64,000 nucleotides of DNA from Rhizomys pruinosus (lineage: Eukaryota > Chordata > Mammalia > Rodentia > Spalacidae), in the NCBI GenBank assembly GCA_009823505.1, contig VZQC01006609.1, positions 385,517-449,516 on the forward strand. Direction: 5' to 3'. The position numbers were made by a program, and so were the translations under genes. How positions within the stretch are numbered: position 1 is the first letter of the stretch; each line of letters begins with the position of its first letter. The notes beneath the pieces are model-generated. The model was not told the DNA's origin and ran no database searches. It saw only the letters and a list, made by a program, of their open reading frames with translations. Positions 54,255-64,000 of the stretch are shown here, one piece after another.

Positions 54255-54419
54255 TGCCAGGCGGCGTGGTGGCGCAACAGCCTTTAATCCTAGCACTTGG
54301 GAGGCAAGCAGGTGGATCATGTGTGAGTTCAAGGCCAGCCTGGTCTACAGAGTGAGGTCCAGGACAGCTGGGGCTGCATGGAGACCCTGTCTCGAAAGGC
54401 CAAAAACAAAAAAAAAAAG
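54255..54419 (+). mobile_element. B1 SINE, indel-rich
   Basis: caggcggcgtggtggcgcaa to cctgtctcgaaagg. aaaaatttaattg flanks it at 54240 and 54421. Confidence 0.9.
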
Positions 54420-54466
54420 AAAAATTTAATTGAGCCCGGCCCTCATTTTAGCTTGAGATTTAAGTT

Positions 54467-54570
54467 GTTTTTGAGATGGAGTCTCTCTGTGTTGGCCAAG
54501 CTGGCCTCGAACTCCTCCTGCATAGTGATGATGCCTCCTAAGTATCTAGAGCTACAGTTGGATACCACTG
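54467..54570 (-). mobile_element. Old B1-like monomer
   Basis: gtttttgagatggagtctct and ggccaagctggcctcgaact. Confidence 0.65.
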
Positions 54571-54627
54571 TTCATGTAGTCTTTTTCAAAAGGAATTCTA
54601 CTATTTTGGGGGGATGGGGGCAGGGGA

Positions 54628-54723
54628 GACAGGGTCTCCCTGTAGCCCCAGGTGTCCTGGAACTCATTATGTAAACCAGACTGGCTGTGAACTCATTCAA
54701 GGTGAGCACCACTACACCCGGCA
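54628..54723 (-). mobile_element. B1 SINE, partial
   Basis: acagggtctccctgtagccc and gtaaaccagactggctgtga, ending at a shortened head. Confidence 0.8.
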
Positions 54724-54772
54724 GATTCTATTTTAACATGGAAAGTTTATTAGAAGAAATTGTTTTTAGTTG

Positions 54773-54943
54773 TTTTTTTTTTTTTTATTTTTACCCGGGT
54801 CCTTTTCGATACAGGGTCTCCCTCTAGGCCCCAAGCTGTCCTGGAACTCACAATGTAACCAGGCTGGCCTGAACTCACAAAGATCCCCCTGCCTCTGCCC
54901 TCCGAGTGCTAGGATTAAAGGCGTGGCTCCACCACGCCCAGCA
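54773..54943 (-). mobile_element. B1 SINE, indel-rich
   Basis: T13 start, cgatacagggtctccctcta and ttaaaggcgtggctccac. Confidence 0.9.
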
Positions 54944-55360
54944 CTTCTATTTACTTTTACTTTACTTCTAATGGACACACCCTTGTTTTCCTTAGGTGGC
55001 AAGGGAAATCCTCCAAACTCCATTTTCCTTGTGTCCTTCAAGTACAGCCTGTAACTAAGTTCTGTCTAATGAGATGGAAGCAGAGCTGGGCTTCTGAGCA
55101 GGTTCCTTGTAAGGAACTACTTGGGGGAGTGTAACTCTTCTTTTATCCTTTCTGTTTATGTAGAACTGCAGCAATGAACTTAGATCATGAAGTGACCTTG
55201 AAGATGGAAGCCCCCCACAAAGGATGGCAGTGCTAAGAGAAAGAAATCCAACCCTTAAAGACCCAGTAGAGTAAGCCAGGTTTGTGGGCTCTCAAGCTGT
55301 GCTGTCACAATGACCCACGTTTGGTTTAATGCTCTAAAAAAATCGTGCATCCTCCTCCTC
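54944..55360. other. Unassigned sequence
   Basis: No repeat or exon recognised. Confidence 0.4.
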
Positions 55361-55493
55361 TGTCTCTTCCTCCTCCTCCTCCTCCTCCTCCTCCTCCTCC
55401 TCATCCTCCTCCTCCTCCTCCTCCGCCTCTGCTTCCTCCTCCTCCTCCTCCTGCCTCCTCCTCCTCCTTCATCTTCTCTTCTTCTTCTTCTTA
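55361..55493. repeat. (CCT)n/(CTT)n microsatellite
   Basis: Imperfect cct units passing into ctt. The leucine/proline-rich frame over it is an artefact. Confidence 0.93.
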
Positions 55494-55612
55494 TTGAGAT
55501 GGAGTTTTTCTGTTAGTACGCAGTGCTAGAACTCAATAATAATAGACCTAGGTGGCCTCGATATCAACAGAGATCTGTCTGTCTATGCCTCCCTAGTGCT
55601 GATATTAAAGGA
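55494..55612 (-). mobile_element. Old B1-like monomer
   Basis: attgagatggagtttttctg, aggtggcctcgatatcaac and gatattaaaggattg. Confidence 0.6.
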
Positions 55613-55976
55613 TTGCTAGTTTGAGATTCTTAATAGTTTTCTTCTCCAAGAGGTGTTCTGTAAGTGGAATCTAACAGAACCATGGAACATGTGTGAGAAG
55701 AGTGATTACATGTCATCTGTTCCATGTTGCCCCTTTATCATGAGCTCTGAATTCTGGTGGCCCTACAATGAACAGGAGTTCAGCAAGACTCAAAGCAAGT
55801 ACTAAGAAAAATGTGTTACATAGAAGACTGATTAGCCTTGACCCCAACAGCCCCAAAGGACGTGACTTCCATCTGAACTTGAACTTGCTATGCCAAAAGA
55901 AGGCAATGCCATGTCTAGAAACAAAAACAATCCAGGTTACTACAGAATCGTTTCTCTTTTTTTAAGAATCATTTCT
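55613..55976. other. Unassigned sequence
   Basis: No family recognised. The 65-codon frame at 55768 has no known signature. Confidence 0.4.
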
Positions 55977-56142
55977 GCTGGGCGTGGTGGTGTACATGCC
56001 TTTTATCCAGCCTTTAGGAGGCAGGGGCAGGCAGGATCTTTGTGAGTTTCAAGCCCGCCTGAATCTACAGAGTGAGTTCCAGGACAATCTGGGTCTACAG
56101 GGAGACCCTGTCTCAAAAAGACCAAAAAAAAAAAAACAAAAA
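55977..56142 (+). mobile_element. B1 SINE, indel-rich
   Basis: tgctgggcgtggtggtgtac to cctgtctcaaaaagacc plus an A tail. Confidence 0.9.
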
Positions 56143-56269
56143 ATGAACCCATTAAAGGTTCTTAGATTGGTACTTGAAACTGCTATTACTCGATATAAAG
56201 ATGATGGGGTGAAATCAATGCTAACATTTTTGTTGTTTGTTGTTACTTAGAAGGCAATAGTTAAAAGAG

Positions 56270-56307
56270 TAAACACACAACACACAACACACAACACACA
56301 CACACAC
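56270..56307. repeat. (ACACA)-type microsatellite
   Basis: acacaac units pass into (ca)n. Confidence 0.9.
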
Positions 56308-56362
56308 TAGCACTATAACAAATTAAGAGAGGAGCCTCAGATTCATTTTTGCTGTTAGGGAT

Positions 56363-56783
56363 TGATGCTGGATAGTTTTGGTGTCAACTTGACACACCTG
56401 GGTTGAGGGAGACTCATTGGGGGAATTGGCTCCATTGGACTGCCTGTGGCCACATCTGGTGAGTATTGTCTTGACTGTTAGCAATGTCGAGGACCCCGCC
56501 CACTATGGGTGGTGCCACCTCCTGGGCAGGTTTTTGTTAATGTGGTATGTATAAAGAAAAGCAGGCTGAGCATGCCCAAGGGAGCAAGCCAGTAGCAGTA
56601 TTCCCCATGGCCTGTGCCGTCACTGTCTGCATCCAAGGTTTCTGCCCTGAGTTTCCTGGCCTTGGGCTCCCTGAGGATGAACTGGTGACCCAGGAGATTG
56701 AGCTGAAAACCCCTTTCCTCCCCAAGTTGGGGTAGGTCAGGCAATGTTTTGTTCACAGTAATGGAAAAGTGGAACTAGAAACA
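56363..56783 (+). mobile_element. MaLR (ORR1-like) solo LTR
   Basis: Same family as the LTRs at 7666 and 9209 (ggtgtcaacttgacacacct, tttcctccccaagttgg). An exact 5-bp target duplication gggat lies at 56358-56362 and 56784-56788. Many single-base indels against its relatives. Confidence 0.88.
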
Positions 56784-56899
56784 GGGATCAAGTTCAGGCC
56801 TTGAGCATGGTTATCAAATGCTCTTCCACTGAACTCCATTCTTGCAAACCTATGCTTTAGTAGTGCTTTTTATTAATGAAATATTTTTTTGGTTTTTCC

Positions 56900-57130
56900 T
56901 GTGAGCCCTGGAGAGAGGCTCACAGTGAAGGCTCTGGCTTTCAGGACCCGGTTCAGTTCCACAGCACATGCAAGTTCCAGCTTTACGCTAACTGTTCATA
57001 AACTCAAGTTTCAGGGGATCCAATGCCATCTTCTGACCTCAACAGGCACTGCATGCCCTGGGAGCAGTTAACAGGGGGTGTATGTGCAGGAAATACACTC
57101 ATAGACATAAAAGTAAAAAATAAAATAAAA
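56900..57130 (+). mobile_element. B2/B3-type SINE, diverged
   Basis: gtgagccctggagagaggct, gtttcaggggatccaatgcc and an aaataaaata tail. Confidence 0.7.
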
Positions 57131-57142
57131 TATTTAAAATTT

Positions 57143-57292
57143 TTTTCGGAGATAGGAAGTTTTTACTATGTGCCGCTGGCCGGCCTGAAAACTCACCATG
57201 AAACCAGGCTGTCCTCAAACACAGAGATCCTCCAAAATGTTCCTCTCAATGCTGGGATTAAAAAGGCCTATCGACCACACCAGTCTTAAAAA
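57143..57292 (-). mobile_element. B1 SINE, diverged and indel-rich
   Basis: cggagataggaagtttttac, accaggctgtcctcaaacac and tgctgggattaaaaaggc. Confidence 0.7.
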
Positions 57293-57296
57293 ATTT

Positions 57297-57493
57297 TATT
57301 TTTAATTATGTGGTTGTGTATGTGTGTGTGGCGTGTATGCTTCATGCGCCTGACATGTGACATGGTATATATGTGGAGGTCAGAGACAGTTCTAGAATCA
57401 GGTCTCTCCTTGTATGGTGTGGGTTGCTGGGATCAAACTCAGAGCATCAGGATGAGCCAGTACCTTTACCTTTTGAGCTCCCTCCCTACCCTT
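57297..57493 (-). mobile_element. Old tRNA-headed SINE (B3/B4 class)
   Basis: gtggaggtcagagacagttc, ttgctgggatcaaactcaga and a head gagctccctccctaccc. Same type as 4205-4397. Confidence 0.6.
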
Positions 57494-58091
57494 TAGTGCT
57501 TTTAACAGAAATCTTCTGCTACCTTTAAGGGGCTGAATGTTTTCAGAGTGCACTGGGCACCCCAATCATGGAGCTAGCCTTGACTTCAAGGAGCCAACAC
57601 ATTCTACATGAAAGGCCTACTTTTGTGTTACTTTGCTTGAGCCAAATCTAATCCTAATGTACATGGGTCTCAAACCACAAGCCATCTTCTTTGGACTTCA
57701 GTTTGTAAGCCTTCTCATATACACTGCCTTGTAAAATCCCATATTAGTAGGAAAACCTGACTCTTGATACCTGATCAGGTTCCTTATCCTCTACCATTTC
57801 TCAGATCTCTCTGATTGTACTGACCTGTGTTTCCCAAGAATCCTATTATTTTACTCAGAATAGCCCCTACCCCTAATGTGTCTTCTTAGTAATTTTCCAT
57901 CCACTGACCCTCATCCTGTTCCTTTGCTAAAAATCCTACTTGCCACACTATGTTTGGAGTTGAGTCCAATCTCTCTGCCCCTGTGAAAAAGTTCATTGTC
58001 ACATTTCCTATAGCTATCTTGGCAGTCTTGAATAAAGCCTTCCTGACTGTGCTTTGACAGGTATCAGGGAAGTTTTATTAAATTGTTTTAA
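57494..58091. other. Unassigned sequence
   Basis: No repeat or exon recognised. Confidence 0.4.
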
Positions 58092-58352
58092 ACTCTTTTT
58101 TTTTTAAATTATTTCCGTAGGTGTATGAAGGTACTGTCTGCATGCAAGTTGTGCACCCGTATCGTGCAATGGCTGCGGAGGTCAGAAAGAGGGTCTCTCG
58201 GATTTTCCCCTGAAGCTGGAAGTTCCCTGGAACTGGGAGTTTTTCAGACGGTTCTCTCGCCAGCCATGTGGGTGCCTGGGGATCGAACCCGGGTCCTCCT
58301 GCAAAAGCGGTCCGGGGCGCTCTTAACCAATAAGGCCGCTTCCTGCCCACCG
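58092..58352 (-). mobile_element. B2/B3-type SINE, duplicated form, indel-rich
   Basis: gtactgtctgcatgcaagtt, ggaagttccctggaactggg and a damaged head. Confidence 0.9.
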
Positions 58353-59289
58353 TTTATGAAATATTTTTAAATATACATGTATTAAACATTCTATCTAGTA
58401 AGCTGTAGAGAGCAAAGGGTGGTTTGTGTTGGTGGGCTGCTGCTTCCAAGTGAACTTGCTCTGCTTTGATCAGATTACATGAAGGGAAATCTTTAAAATA
58501 TGTAAGTTGCCAATAGTTAGGCTGTCCCCCATGCCTCAACTACAAACACTGCCTTTGAGCTTTGTGGTCACCTCTGTTTCCGCCCTCCCTCCCCCACCTC
58601 TCAGGGGTCCCTCTTGTTCCTGCTGAAGTTTGCCTCTCAGCTAATTAATGGGTTAAAAGGCATGGTTAGGGAGAAAATTGTGGTGCAAGAGTAGTTACAA
58701 CATCTTTATTGTGTTTCCCATTTATTCAGTTAGTAGAAACAGGGAGGAAAATTCTGGTAGTAAGAAAACCAGTTGGGTTTGAGCCAGTAAGCCCATCTAG
58801 CAATTTAATATAAACAAACCTTAGTAATTAATTTTGTATTTTTAAGTGACCATGAGTCATCTAAATAAAAGAGGTGGAATGAGGAGCATAAAAGTAATAA
58901 TTTTGTAATATTCTTCATAGGGTAGAAACAGTCGTAGAATCTATCAGAAACTGGAAAAAGTCCCACTATTTCCTTCTTTGATATTTAGTGGAAGAGGAAA
59001 ACTAGCACCAGGAGAACTATAATCAGAAAATTATGCTTCTGTGGGAGTTAAAAATAGGCTTAATATGTTTAAATGTTGGGAAAAATAGAGTTTAAGCCCC
59101 AGACACCTCCTTCCTACAGCATAAACAAAAGATGGTGATATTGAAGGCTTTGCTATGTCTCTAGCCAAACTCTATCTTTAATAGGAACAAATCCACACTT
59201 GATGCGGCTCAAGAGCAAAAAGTAAACATAAAAAATTTTTTTTTTTTTTTAAATAAAAATTTTGTTACAATTAAATATATATACACAGT
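58353..59289. other. AT-rich unassigned sequence
   Basis: No repeat or exon recognised. A T run lies at 59238-59250. Confidence 0.4.
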
Positions 59290-59614
59290 TGTAGACAATC
59301 CTCCAGGCCTTCTGGGGAATTTCGTGGTCCGTGAACAAAAGGGGGTGAAAGGTGGAGAGTCAAGATGCAGACCCCGGGAGTTGGGTGGAAAGCAGGCAGA
59401 TTGCAAGCTAGTGCAGACTCGTTTAATCAGGGAGAAATAGGGATATATATTTATATCCATCTCTGCTCCTTCCGTGAACATGCCAGGTGTTGCTCATTGG
59501 CCTGGGTCACTGACTCAGCTGTTGCCAGGGTTAGCTTCAAAGAATAGGTTAAGCCTGTTTGGCAGGTGAAGCAGTAAGCACAGTGGTGTGCAGGTGTGTG
59601 ACTAACACTCTACA
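59290..59614 (-). mobile_element. Probable ERV solo LTR with TATA and poly-A signal
   Basis: On the minus strand it begins tgtagagtgtta and ends attgtctaca, so the ends are matched inverted (tgtaga/tctaca). It carries ggatataaatatatatccc in the TATA position and gattaaacgag in the poly-A position. The family is not named. No exact target duplication is seen. Confidence 0.6.
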
Positions 59615-59819
59615 GTATTTTATATCTTTCTTTTTCACAGATAATTGTAGCTTTAAATCATATAGTTAAATTTTCTTAATGAAGAATTTACATTGCTTTA
59701 GGTGGTTTCCTGGTTCTTTAGAGTAGAGGTCATTTTTTTGCATATATAATCCCAAAAGCATTTTGAAAAAACATACAGCCCCTCGAACATGGATACCTAA
59801 CAGGTTCAACTACCCCTCT

Positions 59820-59972
59820 TTTTTGTTTTGTTTTTCTAAGTTTGAAACATGGTCATGTTAAGTTACTCAGGCAGGCCTTGAAATTCAGTCTGTAAGCCAG
59901 GCAGGCCTTGAACTGGTGATGCTCCTGTGTCAGCCTCCCTAGAAGCTGGGATTACAGTCTTGTGCCACCAAC
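59820..59972 (-). mobile_element. Old B1-like monomer
   Basis: aggcaggccttgaactggtg, gtgtcagcctccctagaagc and gggattacagtcttgtgcc. Confidence 0.65.
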
Positions 59973-60027
59973 GGTTAAAAGTTTTAGCTCATATTTAAGG
60001 ATTAATTGTAAAGAATGCAATTTCTTG

Positions 60028-60130
60028 GGGCTGGAAGAGATATGATAAAAGTTAAGAACGGACTGCTCTTTCAGAGCACCCAGGGTTTGGAGAATTCCGC
60101 GCACAACAGGGGCGCTAAGAACAATTTTAA
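60028..60130 (+). mobile_element. B2/B3-type SINE 5' half, damaged
   Basis: ggggctggaagagatatga and cggactgctctttcagagca. It stops where a B1 joins, as at 20572-20673. Confidence 0.75.
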
Positions 60131-60133
60131 GAA

Positions 60134-60290
60134 GGGGTGGGGGTGCATGCCTGTTATCCTAGTACTCAGGATGCGAGGTAGGTGGAAAAAATCTCTGTGA
60201 GTTTCAAGGCCAGCATGGTCTACGAAGTAAGTTCCAGGTCCAGGCTGGGGCTAATGGAACGCCGGTCTCAAAGAAGAAAAAATAAAGATA
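60134..60290 (+). mobile_element. B1 SINE, indel-rich
   Basis: gtgggggtgcatgcctgtta, ggccagcatggtctacgaag and ccggtctcaaagaagaaa. Confidence 0.8.
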
Positions 60291-60334
60291 AAAGAATGTA
60301 TTTCTTTGGTGATACAGTTGAAACACACACTTTC

Positions 60335-60450
60335 AGTTTTTGGAGACAGGGTCTTTCCTCTGTCGACTTAGGTTGGCTTCAGCTCAGTCCTCTTGCCTTT
60401 GGCCTCCCAAGTGCCTGAAAGCTACACATAGGACTACCATAACTGGCTAA
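60335..60450 (-). mobile_element. Old B1-like monomer
   Basis: ttttggagacagggtctttc, ggcctcccaagtgcctg and accataactggc. Confidence 0.65.
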
Positions 60451-61516
60451 GAATGTTCACTTTCTATCAATCATCGGGGTTTAAGGTTTAGCTCAGTTAT
60501 TTTTAAAATAAGTCTATTGTATAAATGCATTCATGAAGAAATTAGTCTTTACTATCAAACTTACCAGCTAAATTGGACTTAAAACAACTTTCCTGTTGTT
60601 TTAAAATGAAGCAAATGGGATGATGAGACTGAAGAGTCCTTGTTCCACATGGGAGAAAGAGAGGAAAAGGGAAGACTTGCCAAGTTTCCTGGATACAGTA
60701 AGGCTTTCTTTGGTTTGTTTTGGGGGGAAGGGATAGAAAGGAGCTCCTCCGAGGTAGTACATTTCAAATTATTATGAGTTGTCTTGAGATTTGTGAACCA
60801 CAAAGCAATGGGCCAAAGTAAGAATTTGGGTTAAGAAGAGGAATGGGTCTATCTTGTGACGGAGGAAGGAGGGGCCACTGAAAAGGGAGGGAGTTGTCAG
60901 GTGCCACTGAGGAAAGACATCCAAGTTGAGACATACAAACATTGCGTTTAAACTGTCCCTTGCCATATTTTTTGCAAAGTCCTCATGAACCCCATGAGAG
61001 TAAATGCTCACTTTCAAATCTGCTTTCCCAAATCATTTTAAAAAGAGAGACACATGTGCTACAAAGATAAAAGATACAAGAGAGAAGCTTGGCTTCCAGG
61101 GGAGAGCGGGCACACAGTAGCATGCAGGCCAGAAAATCAGGGCAAAGGGAAATGCTTTTGTTAATGCCTCCCACTAGGGAATGGCTCACATTTCGAAGGG
61201 TAATTCTTTCCTCTACTCTGACCCTTATATACTGAGTTTTTCGAAATTAAAACAACTACCAGGCACAAAAAATAAGGCTAAATTAGTATAATAAACAGCA
61301 GTGAGATTGTTTTCATTTTTTGGCTCTATTTCAGTAGTATAAGGTAGGCTCAAATTTAATGTTCCTACTGAAAGGCCCAAGTTACAATGATACCAAATTA
61401 AGTGACCATTTAAAGTAATGCATCATTTCAGTAGGTTTTAAAGCATGCAAAAATTGTGCCCCTGCTTTGAGAATACAATGTTATCATAATCTAAACTTTA
61501 TAATAGACAATCTAAT
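60451..61516. other. AT-rich unassigned sequence
   Basis: No repeat or exon recognised. Confidence 0.4.
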
Positions 61517-61805
61517 ACAGGTTGAGCATCTCTTATCTGAGGAGCTTTTCTCCGAAGTGTTAGATTTAATTTTTGTTTTAAATAGTTGCATGTACACAAT
61601 GAGATGTCTTCTGGATGGCACCTAGATCTAAACATAAAATTGATTTATGATTCATATATGCCTTCTACAAACAGCCTGGAGGAAACATGCACACAGTATT
61701 TTAAAAAGTTTATGATACGGAATTTTCCACTGCGGCATCATGTCAGCACTCAAATTTTCAAGTTTTAGAGCATGTTGGATTTTGGACTGTCAGATTTGGG
61801 GTTCT
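61517..61805 (+). mobile_element. Tigger-type (TcMar) DNA transposon fossil
   Basis: caggttgagcatctcttatc at the start, acacaatgagatgtcttctg, gcatcatgtcagcactcaaa and gttggattttggactgtcag near the end follow the order of old mammalian Tigger-derived MER elements. It has no transposase. Confidence 0.7.
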
Positions 61806-62022
61806 GGGAGAGTATTTCAAAAGAATGTTTCAAAGGACATCCTTCAGAATTGTATTACTTTGTGTTAAATATGTTTTAATTTTACCATTCTTTCCCATAA
61901 AGCATATAGTTCTTCGTTTTCTTCAGGAATTGTCAAACTTCTGACAGAGAAATAGACCCTTTACTCATAGCAGTCTTTGTTTCTTTCAGTGTTTTCTATC
62001 TTTTTTAAAAGATTTTAGTTTT

Positions 62023-62170
62023 AGCTGAGCATGGGTAGTAACTGCCTTTAATCACCCACTTGGGAGGCAGAGAACAGGCAGATCTCTGAGAGTTTCAAGG
62101 CCAGTCTGGTCTACAAAGAGAGTTTCCAGGTCAGCTGCAGCCACAGGGAGACCCGTCTAAAAAAAAAAAT
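62023..62170 (+). mobile_element. B1 SINE, indel-rich
   Basis: gctgagcatgggtagtaact, ggccagtctggtctacaaag, and an A tail at 62160-62169. Confidence 0.85.
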
Positions 62171-62396
62171 AGGCTGGAGAGATGCCTAGCGGGTAAGAGC
62201 AACCGACTGCTCTTGCAAGAGGACCCTGGTTTCGGATCCCATCCCCAGAACCCACATGGCGGCTGAAGACCTGTCTGTAACTCCATTCCAGGAATATACA
62301 CCCTCCTCGGAACTCCACAAGCATGACACGGGTGCAACAACCTACTGAAGACGTACATTCATACACATAAAAAATAAATAAAATTTTAAAAAAAAG
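62171..62396 (+). mobile_element. B2/B3-type SINE, indel-rich
   Basis: ggctggagagatgcctagcg, ggtttcggatcccatcccca and an ataaataaaa tail. Confidence 0.88.
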
Positions 62397-62660
62397 GATT
62401 TTATTTTTAATTTTATGTGTATGTTTGTCCTAGATGTATGGTAAGTGCTCCCTAGTGTATGAATGTGGATTCAGAGCCAGAGGCGGACATCATATCCCAG
62501 ATGTGGATAAATTTTTTCAGAGGAACAAAACAGAACATCTGATTCCTTTGGATCTGGAGTTACAATGGTTGTTGGATTCCATGTGGACACTAGGAACGGA
62601 ACTCAGGACCTCGGCCAGAAACAGCAGGGTTCTAACAGCTTAACCACCTCTTCACCCCAG
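62397..62660 (-). mobile_element. B2/B3-type SINE, diverged, with insert
   Basis: ttatttttaattttatgtgt, then about 50 extra bases near 62480-62540, then tctggagttacaatggttgt and a weak head. Confidence 0.6.
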
Positions 62661-63332
62661 GTTTCTGTTTCCTGTCTTCACTTGCTTTTTTTTTTCTAAG
62701 TTCCTTTGGGAGTGTTTCCCTCTCTTACTCTAGCCTAGTTCAGAATGTCTATCTGTAATCTGTTTATCAGCAGCTTGAATTGGGGGCATGCTCTAATCAT
62801 TCGTCCGCATTCCATTTCTGACGCATCCGCGGGTCCAAGGTGGGGCATAATGTTCCAAGCCAGGCCAATTAATTTTTATCTGGAAGCTGACAACATTTTA
62901 TTTACAAAGTTGTCAAAATATGCTGAGTTTTTGTTGGATTTTCGTACAGTAAGATATAAACAAGGGAATTATCTCATTGGGAAGTCCTATGCAGAAGAGA
63001 ACCCATAAGACCAGCTACTCAGAAGAGACATGAAAGATAGAAAAGAACAAGGTCCGTAAATGAGTGTTCAGCAAGCAAAAGGAGGCTGTTGACAATGCCA
63101 TCAAGCCTGACACCCTGATTTAGAAAACTCTGTGACCTATGTCACATACAAGTGAAGAGAAGAGGAAACAACTCCTGCGAAGAGAAACACTAAACTTCAG
63201 AATCACCACAAAAAAACAGGAAAACAAAAAAACAACACCTGCCATGCTGTTACCTAATAGTTAACACACAACACCACACACACAAAAAGACAACCAACAG
63301 TAAAAAATATAAAAACAAACAAACAAGAATGA
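62661..63332. other. Unique block, then A-rich low-complexity sequence
   Basis: 62745-63000 is non-repetitive AT-rich DNA (ccaattaatttttatctgg, gtcaaaatatgctgag) and may be a conserved element. 63180-63332 is A/C-rich (aaacaaacaaac). Confidence 0.4.
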
Positions 63333-63333
63333 N
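63333..63333. other. Single N, probable assembly join
   Basis: The only N in the window, placed exactly where the second spacer copy begins. Confidence 0.9.
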
Positions 63334-63459
63334 CCCTCAACTATGTCCCAACCCAGATGACCCTGTTCCAATCAAGAGCCTTGCCCAACTTCAATGATTC
63401 GGTGGTGACCCATATCACCCCAAGACACTTCCAGGATCCCATTCTCAGCCTGCCACTCT
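63334..63459 (+). repeat. Spacer, second copy of the direct repeat
   Basis: Matches 47586-47715 apart from a few short indels and substitutions (gaccctg for gattcctg). It then runs straight into the reversed minisatellite. Confidence 0.95.
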
Positions 63460-63775
63460 CCACAGCCAAGGAGGGCGTCTAGACAGGGCTGTGTCTCCAC
63501 AGCCAAGGAGGGCGTCTAGACAGGGCTGTGTCCCCATAGCCAAGGAGGGTGTCTAGACAGGGCTGTGTCCCCACAGCCAAGGAGGGTGTCTAGACAGGAC
63601 TGTGTCTCCACAGCCAAGGAGGGCGTCTAGACAGGGCTGTGTCTCCACAGCCAAGGAGGGCGTCTAGACAGGGCTGTGACCCCACAGCCAAGGAGGGTGT
63701 CTAGACAGGGCTGTGTCCCCACAGCCAAGGAGGGTGTCTAGACAGGGCTGTGTCCCCACAGCCAAGGAGGGCGTC
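63460..63775 (-). repeat. 37-bp minisatellite, reverse orientation
   Basis: Units start ccacagccaagg every 37 bases from 63460 to 63756: eight full copies plus 20 bases. Reverse complement of the array at 45991. Confidence 0.97.
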
Positions 63776-64000
63776 AAGCACAGAGGAACAGCTGGGAGAA
63801 GCTGCAGAGCAAGGCGTGGTAGAGACATTAGTGGCTCTAGGGATCATGGGAAGGGACAGCAGGCACAGCCTTCTCTGGGGGTGACACCAGGATGGGGTGA
63901 CACCCAAGGTGCACAGTGCGGCGGCTGCTGAGCATCTGTGTCCCCTGGGCCATGCTTTTCTTTCTTTTACTGAAAGAGAGTCTCATCTAGCCAAAGCTAG
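63776..64000. other. Unique GC-rich sequence to window end
   Basis: Composition returns to that of the 30-46 kb region. No gene recognised. Confidence 0.45.

Noticed and set aside
55310..55516. Leucine-rich frame resembling a signal or membrane peptide
   Set aside because: Produced by the (CCT)n/(CTT)n repeat.

Overview
This window is mammalian nuclear DNA from a muroid rodent. The evidence is the repeat content: dozens of 7SL-derived B1 SINEs, tRNA-derived B2/B3-type, B4 and ID SINEs, ORR1-like MaLR LTR elements, several other ERV LTRs, decayed L1, MIR and old DNA-transposon fossils, and many microsatellites. The B2 3' half typical of house mouse and rat is not seen in any copy. The youngest copies instead belong to a form with a 17-nt internal duplication, so I infer a muroid other than Mus or Rattus. 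The species cannot be named from this. There are no bacterial-type genes, operons, CRISPR arrays or phage genes.

No protein-coding gene is convincing. Almost every open frame lies in a SINE, an LTR or a microsatellite. The best sign of a gene is a CpG-island-like stretch at about 1470-1860, with a Kozak-like ATG on the plus strand and a consensus splice donor over the same bases on the minus strand. A weak candidate exon lies at 39358-39458, beside unique AT-rich blocks that look like conserved non-coding DNA.

Layout: 1-2.6 kb is mostly unique DNA with the CpG island. 2.6-23.7 kb is dense in repeats; it holds a complete MaLR element (7666-9614, two LTRs, 5-bp target duplication) inside a B4, and an internally deleted MaLR (4969-6246) inside an older B2. 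22.5-28.7 kb holds a CA-rich tract with higher-order structure, a SINE with a 47-bp tandem amplification, and a 1.2-kb CATC tract. 28.7-45.8 kb is mostly unique, GC-richer DNA with a few MIR and SINE copies.

45.8-63.8 kb is the most unusual part and probably not a faithful sequence. A 37-bp minisatellite (22 copies in exact phase) is followed by degraded repeat, then a perfect 158-bp inverted copy of its own left flank. Then comes about 15 kb of AT-rich DNA whose repeats are full of small indels, a single N at 63333, a second copy of the minisatellite-adjacent spacer, and the same minisatellite in reverse orientation. I read this as a misjoined or gap-filled assembly region around a real, hard-to-assemble minisatellite locus. 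A genuine inverted arrangement is possible but less likely.

I found no new functional system. The noteworthy items are the assembly anomaly, the SINE subfamily, the nested retroelements and the structured tandem repeats. Family names come from remembered consensus sequences, not from a database search.
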